From Calditrichia bacterium (GTDB taxonomy: Bacteria; Calditrichota; Calditrichia; RBG-13-44-9), in assembly GCA_026991005.1 (NCBI GenBank), contig JALXCH010000066.1:1-8637 (forward strand): DNA of 8,637 nt. The letters are read 5' to 3'. Positions 1 through 6,699 of this stretch are shown in pieces. The position numbers and the translations under genes were made by a program. Numbering within the stretch: position 1 is the stretch's first letter; each line of letters begins with the position of its first letter. The notes under the pieces are model-generated. The model was not told the origin of the DNA. It did not search any database and saw only the letters and a list, made by a program, of their open reading frames with translations.

Positions 1-2
1 AT

Positions 3-1145
3 TGGATTTTTACCGATGAAAATCCGGATCAGATGAGTTCCCCCACAGGGGAAGGAATTTATGCCTTTGCGAATAGTTCAGTATTGAGCCACATCCCTCA
101 GGGAGTTTACATCGTGGTGGAAAATGGTTCGGGTACCGATGATACCGATTATAGCGATGGAACCATGACATTGTACACTGCCAACGCATTAATAGAGCAT
201 AAAAGTGGAACCTTCGATTTAGATGATAATGCGGATAATATCACCCTGTGGTACGACGATGATGGTATCTGGGACGAATCCAATTCCATCGGGGTGGATC
301 ATGTCTCTTACGGCACGCTAATCAGTCCACCCGATGGTGTGAGCTGGAGTAATCCCATTACCGGCACGAAAGGAACCAACGGGAATGAAGCGTATTTTGG
401 TAACGGGAGCAATTTCAACAACGATGCGGCTGCGAATTGGACGGCCTCCACCACTCACACACCCGGTGCGGTAAACCCGGGGCAGGACGACAGTTCGCTT
501 CCCGTGGAATTATGTGCCTTTACCGCAAACCTCCGGGATGGACATGTTTTACTGCGCTGGAGTACAGCATCGGAAATAAACAACAGTGGTTTCGAGATTT
601 ACCGTTCCACTGAGGAAGAAGGAAACTATCAGTTGATTTCCTCCTATCTGTCGAATCCTCAACTTCGAGGTGCCGGAAACTCCGTTTCCACCAGAAATTA
701 CGAATATCTGGATGTCACGGTTATTCCGGGAAATCGCTACTGGTACAAACTGGCCGATGTGGACAACAATGGCGTACGACGTTTCCATGGGCCGATCTCG
801 GTTTCGGTGAAGCAGTTGAAGAACCGTATCACTTCCATTTCTCCGGAAATACCGGCGCGATTTACACTTTTCCCCAACTTCCCTAATCCCTTCAATCCCA
901 GCACCACCATTCGGTTCGATTTACCGACCACCGAAGAAGGCAGTTACCCGGTGGAGCTAATTGTGTACGATATTCGGGGACGTCTGGTAAAAACGTTGTT
1001 TCGGGGAAGGTTACAACCGGGACACTACCAGATTGTCTGGGATGCTACGGGAGAGCAGGGAACATCGTTATCCTCGGGAATGTACCTTTGCCATCTCAAA
1101 GCGGGGACATTTAGCATGAGTCAAAAAATGATTTTAATGAGGTGA
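3..1145 (+). CDS. T9SS-sorted secreted protein, lamin-tail-like (5' partial)
   Basis: The reading frame is already open at position 3 and has no stop before the in-frame ATG at 33, so the true start lies outside the window and 33 is only an internal methionine. Three parts are visible. The N-terminal part (about 3-450) is rich in Asp, Gly and Thr, with a stretch ending in GVDHVSYG; it resembles the second half of a lamin-tail domain, but this is tentative. A linker or Ig-like module follows from LPVEL (498) through a segment reading LLRWSTASEINNSGFEIYRS, which is very common in secreted proteins of the FCB group. The C-terminal sorting domain (about 861-1142) carries FPNPFNPSTTIRF, VYDIRGRLVKTL and a final LSSGMYLCHL...MSQKMILMR. 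Known biology of such type A domains predicts export across the outer membrane by T9SS, with removal of the domain. No enzymatic motif is visible in the part present. The gene converges on rpmA. Confidence 0.85.
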   Translation, partial: WIFTDENPDQMSSPTGEGIYAFANSSVLSHIPQGVYIVVENGSGTDDTDYSDGTMTLYTANALIEHKSGTFDLDDNADNITLWYDDDGIWDESNSIGVDHVSYGTLISPPDGVSWSNPITGTKGTNGNEAYFGNGSNFNNDAAANWTASTTHTPGAVNPGQDDSSLPVELCAFTANLRDGHVLLRWSTASEINNSGFEIYRSTEEEGNYQLISSYLSNPQLRGAGNSVSTRNYEYLDVTVIPGNRYWYKLADVDNNGVRRFHGPISVSVKQLKNRITSISPEIPARFTLFPNFPNPFNPSTTIRFDLPTTEEGSYPVELIVYDIRGRLVKTLFRGRLQPGHYQIVWDATGEQGTSLSSGMYLCHLKAGTFSMSQKMILMR

Positions 1146-1200
1146 GTCCGTAAGAAGTGGGAATATTCGAAAGTATTTCTGTGGTTTGTTTACAAAAATG

Positions 1201-1231
1201 AAGAGGGAAATCGCAATGGGATTTCCCTCTT
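1201..1231. terminator. Bidirectional intrinsic terminator
   Basis: A perfect 12-bp stem (AAGAGGGAAATC at 1201-1212 with GATTTCCCTCTT at 1220-1231) encloses a 7-nt loop. On the plus strand it is followed by TTTTGTTTTC and on the minus strand by CATTTTTG, so it has a U-tract in both directions. It lies between two convergent genes, 55 bp after the stop of the T9SS protein and 28 bp after the stop of rpmA, and probably ends both transcripts. The rest of the gap 1146-1259 shows nothing else. Confidence 0.9.
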
Positions 1232-1259
1232 TTGTTTTCTTCAAAATGTTGGCAGTAAT

Positions 1260-1523
1260 TTACGCCTGTGCTGCGGGATAGACGCTCACTTTGGTACGAC
1301 GTTTATCTTTCCGTTCAAATTTCACGTATCCGTCAATCAGAGCAAATAAGGTATCGTCGCCACCTCGTTTTACATTGTTGCCGGGGTGAAACTTGGTTCC
1401 CCGCTGGCGCACAATGATGCTTCCCGCTTTCACAAATTCGCCACCAAATTTCTTCACGCCCAGACGTTTGCTTTCGCTTTCGCGACCGTTGCGGGAACTT
1501 CCTACACCTTTTTTATGAGCCAT
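1260..1523 (-). CDS. rpmA: 50S ribosomal protein L27
   Basis: This is bacterial L27 (bL27), a large-subunit protein whose N-terminal tail reaches the peptidyl transferase centre. The 87-residue sequence starts [25 protein letters not shown] and contains the conserved blocks [15 protein letters not shown] and [16 protein letters not shown], typical in length and motif. The N-terminus begins directly at MAHKKG, so it lacks the cleaved leader found on Firmicutes L27. A strong Shine-Dalgarno sequence (GGAGGA) sits 6 nt before the ATG. It follows rplU after a 23-nt gap and must be co-transcribed with it. The gene that often follows, obg, is absent: the transcript ends at the 1201-1231 hairpin. Confidence 0.98.
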   Translation of the reverse strand: MAHKKGVGSSRNGRESESKRLGVKKFGGEFVKAGSIIVRQRGTKFHPGNNVKRGGDDTLFALIDGYVKFERKDKRRTKVSVYPAAQA

Positions 1524-1546
1524 GACATTCCTCCGGTGTTTCTATA

Positions 1547-1855
1547 TTACGCAATATTTTCAATTTGAATTTTGGTGAAATACTGACGGTGCCCCTGCTT
1601 TTTCTGGTACCCTTTGCGACGTTTTTTCTTGAAAATAATCACCTTTTTGTCGCGGCCATTTTCCACCACTTTTCCGGTGACTTTCACCCCTTCCACCACG
1701 GGACGACCGACCTTCACCTCCTGACCGTCGTCCAGCAGCAACACCCGTTCAAATTCCACCGCATCGCCTTCTTCTTTACGCAAATACGGCACTTTAATGA
1801 TGGCATCCTTTTCGACTCGAAATTGTTTTCCGGCAATTTCCACAATCGCATACAT
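1547..1855 (-). CDS. rplU: 50S ribosomal protein L21
   Basis: This is bacterial L21 (bL21), an rRNA-binding protein of the large subunit. The 102 residues start MYAIVEIAGKQFRVEKDAII and contain the basic KKKRRKGYQKKQGHRQ block followed by YFTKIQIENI, the usual L21 end. The frame could be extended to a TTG at 1882, but the start at 1855 is chosen because family members begin MYAIVEI-GKQ and because GGGGAG lies 9 nt upstream of this ATG. It is first in a two-gene unit with rpmA. A promoter-like element is placed at 1899-1930, although read-through from ssnA is also possible since no terminator is visible between 1947 and 1856. Confidence 0.97.
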   Translation of the reverse strand: MYAIVEIAGKQFRVEKDAIIKVPYLRKEEGDAVEFERVLLLDDGQEVKVGRPVVEGVKVTGKVVENGRDKKVIIFKKKRRKGYQKKQGHRQYFTKIQIENIA

Positions 1856-1864
1856 TTCAGAAAA

Positions 1865-1870
1865 CTCCCC
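1865..1870 (-). promoter_or_regulatory. Ribosome binding site deciding the rplU start
   Basis: On the minus strand GGGGAG stands 9 nt before the ATG at 1855. It lies inside the longer open frame that begins with TTG at 1882, and so argues for the shorter protein that matches L21 homologues. Confidence 0.75.
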
Positions 1871-1898
1871 ATTAATGTTCAACTTGCATTTAAGCCAC

Positions 1899-1930
1899 CA
1901 AATATAAAAGGTGAAATGTGGAATTACAAA
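1899..1930 (-). promoter_or_regulatory. Bacteroidota-type promoter of rplU-rpmA
   Basis: On the minus strand TTTG (1930-1927) is followed after 20 bp by TATATTTG (1906-1899), a full match to the TTTG-N19-21-TAnnTTTG pattern known for the primary sigma factor of Bacteroidota. The predicted transcript start would give a 5' leader of roughly 35-40 nt. The element lies within the short gap between ssnA and rplU. The assignment rests on pattern match and position only. Confidence 0.55.
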
Positions 1931-1946
1931 CGGAAAAAATCAAAAA

Positions 1947-3296
1947 TTACCCGGCGTTGGCAAACTTCTGGTATAGCCGGTAGCCCTGCTGGCGAATCTT
2001 TTCCATCAATTCCGGATAGTATTCGATGAGTATTTTGCCACTTTGCAGAAGGATTTTCCCGTTTTGTACTACAGTGTGCGCCCGGGATTCCAGAATCCCA
2101 TAAATGTAGTGTCCCCAGAAATTTTCTGCAGAAAAAGGCGTTGGCGGAATGTAATCCCATATTACCAGATCAGCCCGGTCTCCCGGTAGCAAAGCAGGAA
2201 AATCCGGAAAATATTGCCGCACAAATCGTTGCTGGTCGCGATAAATTTTGGTGAACCACTGAAAAGAATCATCGAACGAATGTCCTTGATGACGGTGCAA
2301 AAGGAAGACCTGCTTATGAGAACGCTGTAAATTGGCGTGCATTCCATCGGTTCCCAGCAGGATGGGAATGTTGGCGGGAATTTCCCCAAAAGGAGGTAGT
2401 CCCACCGCGTTGTTCAGATTGGAATCCGGGTTGTAAGCGAGGGCGTTGCCTGCCTTTTCCAGAATGGTGTAATCTTTTTCTGTGAGATGAACGCCGTGTA
2501 CCAGAATGCTATTGGGAGTCAACAAACCAAACTGCTGGAGGCGTTCTGCTGGCGGTATTCCAAATTGCTGTAAGCTGTATTTTACATCGTACGCATCTTC
2601 AGCGATATGGATGTGAATCCCGGCACCGGTTTGCTGCTGAATTTCCGCTGCTTGCCGCAGGGTCTCATCCTCCAGGGTAAAAGGTGCATGGAGGCCGATC
2701 ATTCCTCTTACCTCGCTATCGGCATAGTGGGAGAGAAATTCCAGATTTTCGAGCAGAGCCTCCTGGCGTAAAGGTTTGCCGTTGCGGTCGGATGTCTCGA
2801 AACAAACGGTTCCCCGCAAGTTAAACTCCCGAAGCACCGCAGCAATGGTTTTCAGGCTTCCCGGAGTCGCCTCGGGAGATGCGTGATGATCGAAAACGTA
2901 GGTGACTCCCTCTTTGATGGAATCCATGGCACCCACCCGGGCGCAGGCTTCTACCATTTCTAAATCCAGCATGCGGTCTAATTTCCACCACAGTGATTTT
3001 AGAATATTGACGAAATTATCCATGGGGCCGGATATGGGTAACCCTTTCGCCAGACGGGAGTAAAAATGGTCGTGAAAGTTAATGAGCGGAACGGTCACCA
3101 CGCGTCCTTGAGCATTAATAATGGCCGTCCGGGAATCTCTCTCCCATTCCATTCCTTTGACAGAGGTGAAACGAGAAAAGTCCCCGGTGCGGATTTCCTC
3201 GATTTTACCATTCTCTATGACCAGCGAACCAAAAACAGGCTGTATGTTCTCTTCTCGGTAGGAACAAATCCAGGCATTGGAAATGATCAACTTCAT
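1947..3296 (-). CDS. ssnA: SsnA-type amidohydrolase (putative aminohydrolase)
   Basis: This 449-residue member of the metal-dependent amidohydrolase superfamily is close in length to E. coli SsnA (about 440). Visible metal and active-site residues are the HxH motif in NFHDHFYS (His75, His77), GLHAPFTL (His203), HIHIAED (His230, Glu233), LVHGVHL (His267) and LLGTDGMHAN (Asp317). The block LKSLWWKLDRMLD (about 99-111) followed by VFDHHASPEATPGSLK is characteristic of SsnA rather than of guanine deaminase or AtzA/TrzN relatives. Near the C-terminus, ADLVIWDYIPPTPF is also SsnA-like. The ATG is preceded by GGGAGA at good spacing. In E. coli ssnA lies in the anaerobic purine-breakdown locus. Here it is third in line after a PLP lyase and a cyclic amidohydrolase, but is separated from them by a 251-bp spacer with a repeat array. 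Family assignment is firm; the substrate is inferred. Confidence 0.85.
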   Translation of the reverse strand: MKLIISNAWICSYREENIQPVFGSLVIENGKIEEIRTGDFSRFTSVKGMEWERDSRTAIINAQGRVVTVPLINFHDHFYSRLAKGLPISGPMDNFVNILKSLWWKLDRMLDLEMVEACARVGAMDSIKEGVTYVFDHHASPEATPGSLKTIAAVLREFNLRGTVCFETSDRNGKPLRQEALLENLEFLSHYADSEVRGMIGLHAPFTLEDETLRQAAEIQQQTGAGIHIHIAEDAYDVKYSLQQFGIPPAERLQQFGLLTPNSILVHGVHLTEKDYTILEKAGNALAYNPDSNLNNAVGLPPFGEIPANIPILLGTDGMHANLQRSHKQVFLLHRHQGHSFDDSFQWFTKIYRDQQRFVRQYFPDFPALLPGDRADLVIWDYIPPTPFSAENFWGHYIYGILESRAHTVVQNGKILLQSGKILIEYYPELMEKIRQQGYRLYQKFANAG

Positions 3297-3318
3297 TTGA
3301 TTCTCCCACTATTGGTTA

Positions 3319-3455
3319 AAATTCCAAAACTGAAATCCCAAATAACAAAAAAGAAATTCCAATATTCAAATCCCAAATAACGAAAAAGAAATTCCAAATA
3401 ACAAATCCTAAATCCCAAGTAAAAAAACAAATTCCAAACATCAAATCACAAATTA
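3319..3455. repeat. Degenerate C/A-rich tandem array, 35-bp period
   Basis: The plus strand here is almost free of G and is built from short words AAATCCC, AAATTCC and AAATAAC. Two 30-bp units at 3333-3362 and 3368-3397 differ at a single base and are 35 bp apart. A third, decayed unit begins at 3410, 42 bp further on, so unit starts are offset by multiples of seven. AAATTCC itself recurs at 3319, 3354, 3389 and 3429. The minus-strand RNA, which would be the 5' leader of ssnA or the spacer of a long operon transcript, is therefore G/U-rich and nearly C-free. No open frame or strong hairpin is visible within it. Confidence 0.85.
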
Positions 3456-3491
3456 CAACTCAACTATTGTAATAAAATTCTTACGCAGCAA

Positions 3492-3507
3492 TTTGGCTTT
3501 TGCCAAA
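3492..3507 (-). terminator. Short hairpin after the cyclic amidohydrolase gene
   Basis: TTTGGC (3492-3497) and GCCAAA (3502-3507) form a perfect 6-bp stem with a 4-nt loop, 40 bp after the stop codon of the upstream minus-strand gene. It is followed on that strand by TTGCTGCG rather than a U-tract, so it is a weak terminator at best. It could instead be a processing or attenuation site between the second and third genes of the cassette. Confidence 0.3.
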
Positions 3508-3547
3508 CAGTTAAACGTTCGAAGTCGATGTATCCCGGCAGCTTTCT

Positions 3548-5011
3548 CTAAAGTTGAGGGGTAATGAATTCTCCTCTTCTTGGCTGTACGGCAAGATTCG
3601 GGTTTTCTCGATCGGCGATTCGTTTCCCACGGAGATAGGTTTGTTCCACACGTGCCCGGAAAATGACATCCTCGAAAGGAGTGTATTTCCCATTGCTGTG
3701 CATTTCTTTGCTTTTAACGGGAAATTTTGTCCACAGATTTACCAGAGCAAAATCGGCATCCAGACCGGGAGCAATGTGCCCCTTGCGATGGTTTAATCCG
3801 AAAAAACGCGCTACCTCGCTGGAGAGGAGGCGAATGGTTTGCTCCAGATTCAAACGATCCGTGAGGAGCCCTTCACTAAAAAGAAACGGCACACGGTGCT
3901 CCACCCCGGGAATCCCTCCGTACACCTCCCAGAAGTTGGGAGAAGATTTTTCCTGCTCGGGATTACAACCGGCATGGTCGGTGGTCACAAAGGAGAGAAT
4001 TCCGTTGCGCAGAGCCTGCCACAAGGCCAGGCGATCGGTACTGAACTTCACCGGTGGTGCCGTTTTAAGAAAATTCCGAATTTCCGGATTGTCGAAATCT
4101 TCCTGGGTAAAAAACAGGTAGTGGGGGCAGGTCTCTGCCGAAATGGGTACACCTTCCTGTTGTGCTCTTCGAATGAGTTCCACGCCCCGGGCACTGCTTA
4201 AATGCACAATGTGAATGCGGGTTCGAGTCTCCCGGGCAATTTCTACCGCCTGAGTAACTGCCAGTGCTTCGGCCAGAACATCCCGACTCTCGCAATAGGC
4301 GCGCCAGTCGGTGCGTCCCTCTACCATGAATTGCTGCTGGCGGGTGAGCACCAGGCTTTTTTCCTCGGCATGAATGGCCATGGGGAGTCCCGTGCTCCCA
4401 ATCCAGCGGGCTGCCTGAACCATTTGCGCCGGTGTAAGATCGGTGAATTCTTCCATTCCGGAAATGAAATAGGTTTTAAACCCCACCACTCCAGCTTCAG
4501 CCAGTTCCCGGATATTGCGGGACAATTCCTCTGGTTGTGTAAAATCCGTCCCGGACACTCCACCCCAGAAAGCATAGTCGATAGTACTTCGATTTTTTAC
4601 AGCGGCCAGTTTGGTCTGCATGTGAGCCAGCGAGGTCACGGGAGGGAGAGAAGTGCAGGGCATGTCGATAATTGTCGTAACCCCACCATAAGCTGCGGCG
4701 GTGGACGCGTGTTCAAAATCCTCGCGAAATTCAAACCCCGGGGTGTCGAAGTGAACATGGGGATCGATGCCACCCGGCATCATTAGCCAGAAATTCCCAT
4801 CAATCGCCTCGCTACGGGGAGCTGGCAGGGTTTTCTTTACCTGCTCCACAAATTGACGATAATCCCGGGGGGTAGCAATGTGCTTCCAATCCACCGGTTC
4901 ATTCAGCAAAAAACGAACTTCAAGAAAGCGTTCGTCGAAATCAACTTCTGCTACCTGCAACCAATTCCCTCCCACACTCATCAGGACATGGGTAATTGTT
5001 TTCATTTCCAT
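3548..5011 (-). CDS. Allantoinase/hydantoinase-like cyclic amidohydrolase
   Basis: This 487-residue enzyme belongs to the dihydropyrimidinase/allantoinase/dihydroorotase group, which hydrolyse cyclic amide bonds with a binuclear metal centre. Visible are PGGIDPHVHFDTPG (His85, His87), GVVGFKTYF (Lys179, the expected carboxylated metal bridge), MAIHAEE (His214), HIVHLSSARG (His270), ETCPHYL and TTDHAGCNPEQE (Asp345). The blocks GRTDWRAYCESRD and WEVYGGIPGVEHRVPF and the end RGEFI look more like allantoinase (AllB) than phenylhydantoinase (HyuA), but the two are hard to separate by eye. About 70 residues precede the PGGIDPH motif, and the usual IKNGRVV-type start is not recognisable. AGGA stands 3 nt before the ATG at 5011 and 9 nt before a second ATG at 5005, so the true start may be two codons later. 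The gene begins 8 bp after the PLP enzyme stops, which implies co-transcription and probable translational coupling. Confidence 0.85.
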   Translation of the reverse strand: MEMKTITHVLMSVGGNWLQVAEVDFDERFLEVRFLLNEPVDWKHIATPRDYRQFVEQVKKTLPAPRSEAIDGNFWLMMPGGIDPHVHFDTPGFEFREDFEHASTAAAYGGVTTIIDMPCTSLPPVTSLAHMQTKLAAVKNRSTIDYAFWGGVSGTDFTQPEELSRNIRELAEAGVVGFKTYFISGMEEFTDLTPAQMVQAARWIGSTGLPMAIHAEEKSLVLTRQQQFMVEGRTDWRAYCESRDVLAEALAVTQAVEIARETRTRIHIVHLSSARGVELIRRAQQEGVPISAETCPHYLFFTQEDFDNPEIRNFLKTAPPVKFSTDRLALWQALRNGILSFVTTDHAGCNPEQEKSSPNFWEVYGGIPGVEHRVPFLFSEGLLTDRLNLEQTIRLLSSEVARFFGLNHRKGHIAPGLDADFALVNLWTKFPVKSKEMHSNGKYTPFEDVIFRARVEQTYLRGKRIADRENPNLAVQPRRGEFITPQL

Positions 5012-5019
5012 AAATCCTG

Positions 5020-6504
5020 TTAAATCGGTTCGATCTCTTTTATCGACACACCCGCTTCCTGATTAAAACGCTCAATCAAGCGATCCCACTCTTCAACCAC
5101 CTGGAACCGTTCCTTCCAGTAATCTTCGTCATACCACTGGGCATTTAATTCCGCAACATCTTTACCCTGTTGTTCCACCCAGGTGAAATATTTCAGATTA
5201 TGAATGGCTTTTTTGTCGTAATAATTCAGTTCCTTGAAATAATGAATGGATTGCTGTTTCACCACGCTGTGCCAGTCGATTTCTGCCTGGTGCTCGGTGT
5301 AGTTGCCGTACCGTTCGTTCATCTCCTTCAGGCGAGAATAGTACAATTCTACCGAATCTGTGAAGATGGTGAATATGACATCCTTCTCGGTGAGTTCGAA
5401 ATATTTGGCTAATTTAATGGAGCTTAGCAGATTTGCCAGGGAAGAAATTCCCAGATTGGGGAGACGTTGCACGGTTTGTTCATCGACGCCCTGTTTCACC
5501 AGCCAATCCTGCCCTGCCGGTTCGTTAAAAAGCCGCAGTAATCGCAAAGGATGTTCATCATCGATGGCGGTTACAGCATCCAGATTTTTTACATTGTGAA
5601 TCCAGGGCACATGTTTGTCGCCAATCCCTTCGATGCGGTGACCTCCGAAACCGTTCATCAATAGGGTGGGGCACTGCAACGCTTCGGAAGCCAGTACTTT
5701 GATGTTGGGGAAGCGGGTGCGTAAATAATCACCGGCGGCAATGGTACCTGCCGAACCCGTTGCACTCACAAATGCGGTAAGACGCTGTTCGGGTTGCTTA
5801 ATCTGGGTGAACAAATCCTCAATGGTAAATCCCGTAATCTCATAATGCCAGATAGCATTCCCAAACTGGTCGAATTGGTTGAAAATCAGATACTCATCGC
5901 TCTGGGCTTCCAGTTCGTGGCATTTGTCGTAAATCTCTTTCACGTTACTTTCGCAACCGGGGGTGGCGTACACCTCGGCACCCCGTTCGCGTAACCAGTC
6001 GAAACGTTCCTGGCTCATTTCTTCCGGTAAAATAGCCACGGCATGGACGCCCAATAAGGCAGAATTAAAAACCCCTCCACGGCAGTAGTTGCCGGTGGAA
6101 GGCCACACCGCTTTATGATATTCGGGGTTGAACCGCCCGGTTACCAGATAGGGAACCAGGCATCCGTAGGTGGCACCAACTTTATGCGCGCCAGTGGGGA
6201 AGAATTTCCCTACCAGTCCCACAATGCGCGCTCGTACCCCGGTAATCTCCGGAGGAATTTCCAGATAGTTGATGCCGTTTATTCCACCCGTTTGGGGATC
6301 GTTCCGCCAGTTGATGCGAAAAAGATTCAGGGGATGCAGTTCCTGCATATCGATTTGTTTAAGTTTTTCCACGATAGCCGTGGGAATAGTCTCGGGATGC
6401 TTCAGTTGCCGAAACGTGGGAAGAATAATCTTTTTCTCTCGCACCCGCTTCAGGGTTTTCTGATAAAAATCCTGATTTTGAATTTTCCAGTTCCAATCGA
6501 ACAT
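5020..6504 (-). CDS. PLP-dependent fold-type II lyase-like enzyme
   Basis: This 494-residue protein has the layout of the cysteine synthase/threonine dehydratase/tryptophan synthase beta superfamily. The candidate Schiff-base lysine is Lys108 in PTGAHKVGAT. PSTGNYCRGG (135-144) matches the loop whose Asn contacts the cofactor ring, and SATGSAGTIAAGD (247-259) matches the phosphate-binding loop. It is longer than typical members (300-400 residues): from about 370 on there is a Trp/Tyr/Glu-rich C-terminal region (around 120 residues) that I do not recognise. A strong AAGGAG lies 5 nt before the ATG. It leads the cassette, directly before the cyclic amidohydrolase. The position recalls E. coli ygeX (diaminopropionate ammonia-lyase) near hyuA and ssnA, but the lysine motif is not the YgeX one, so it may be a functional analogue rather than an orthologue. 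Reaction inferred as beta-elimination or deamination of an amino-acid-like product; substrate unknown. Confidence 0.8.
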   Translation of the reverse strand: MFDWNWKIQNQDFYQKTLKRVREKKIILPTFRQLKHPETIPTAIVEKLKQIDMQELHPLNLFRINWRNDPQTGGINGINYLEIPPEITGVRARIVGLVGKFFPTGAHKVGATYGCLVPYLVTGRFNPEYHKAVWPSTGNYCRGGVFNSALLGVHAVAILPEEMSQERFDWLRERGAEVYATPGCESNVKEIYDKCHELEAQSDEYLIFNQFDQFGNAIWHYEITGFTIEDLFTQIKQPEQRLTAFVSATGSAGTIAAGDYLRTRFPNIKVLASEALQCPTLLMNGFGGHRIEGIGDKHVPWIHNVKNLDAVTAIDDEHPLRLLRLFNEPAGQDWLVKQGVDEQTVQRLPNLGISSLANLLSSIKLAKYFELTEKDVIFTIFTDSVELYYSRLKEMNERYGNYTEHQAEIDWHSVVKQQSIHYFKELNYYDKKAIHNLKYFTWVEQQGKDVAELNAQWYDEDYWKERFQVVEEWDRLIERFNQEAGVSIKEIEPI

Positions 6505-6594
6505 TCCTGCTCCTTTTCATTTACATGATGACGAGTTTCCGATTTTTCACAAATACGATAAATTATTTAAATCGTGGTATTGCATAGCATAATA

Positions 6595-6625
6595 ATTCAT
6601 TAACTCACACAAGAGTTGTTGCAAA
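6595..6625 (-). promoter_or_regulatory. Weak candidate promoter of the catabolic cassette
   Basis: On the minus strand TTTG (6625-6622) and TAATGAAT (6602-6595) are 19 bp apart. The spacing fits the TTTN-N19-20-TA pattern seen upstream of rplU and rpiA, but the downstream box is poor (no TTTG after TAnn). The upstream box overlaps the palindrome at 6621-6643, which would suit a repressor. The gap 6505-6699 is the only sizeable space ahead of the cassette, and its 6541-6602 portion is AT-rich. Confidence 0.25.
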
Positions 6626-6643
6626 AACAGTAACTGTTTGTGC
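6621..6643. promoter_or_regulatory. Palindromic operator candidate upstream of the cassette
   Basis: AAACAGT (6625-6631) and ACTGTTT (6633-6639) are perfect inverted arms around one central base. The symmetry continues outward to GCA and TGC with one mismatch, so 10 of 11 positions per arm match. One central base is too little for an RNA hairpin loop, so this looks like a binding site for a dimeric DNA-binding regulator. It lies about 120 bp before the start of the PLP enzyme gene. No regulator gene is present in the window. Confidence 0.5.
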
Positions 6644-6647
6644 TCCA

Positions 6648-6697
6648 GCTACGGGGATAGAGCCTCAATCTGCCTGTAAAGGACTCTCAGAAGTAGC
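6648..6697 (-). other. Weak imperfect stem after rpiA
   Basis: Starting 3 bp after the rpiA stop codon, GCTAC and GTAGC (6648-6652, 6693-6697) form a 5-bp outer stem. AGAGCC (6659-6664) pairs with GG-CTCT (6681-6687, one bulged A) as an inner stem. There is no U-tract. It may contribute to rpiA transcript ending or be chance; I do not recognise a known RNA family. Confidence 0.2.
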
Positions 6698-6699
6698 GA

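Noticed and set aside
1856..1882. N-terminal extension of L21 by nine residues from a TTG
   Set aside because: L21 proteins begin at MYAIVEI, and the GGGGAG site lies inside the extension at a proper distance from the internal ATG.
1565..2029. 154-codon plus-strand open frame
   Set aside because: It is antisense to rplU and the end of ssnA. The His/Phe-rich translation is what the Lys/Glu-rich ribosomal gene gives in reverse.
3319..3455. CRISPR array
   Set aside because: Units are degenerate and nearly contiguous. Only about 5 bp separate the two best copies, so there are no spacers of normal length, and no cas gene is nearby.
3663..4201. Overlapping plus-strand open frames of 120-152 codons
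   Set aside because: They are antisense to the catalytic half of the cyclic amidohydrolase, overlap each other in different frames and have no convincing ribosome sites.
4202..4786. 194-codon plus-strand open frame
   Set aside because: It lies wholly antisense to the cyclic amidohydrolase gene, whose motifs are unmistakable. Its own translation has no recognisable domain, and its amino acid pattern is that of an antisense shadow.
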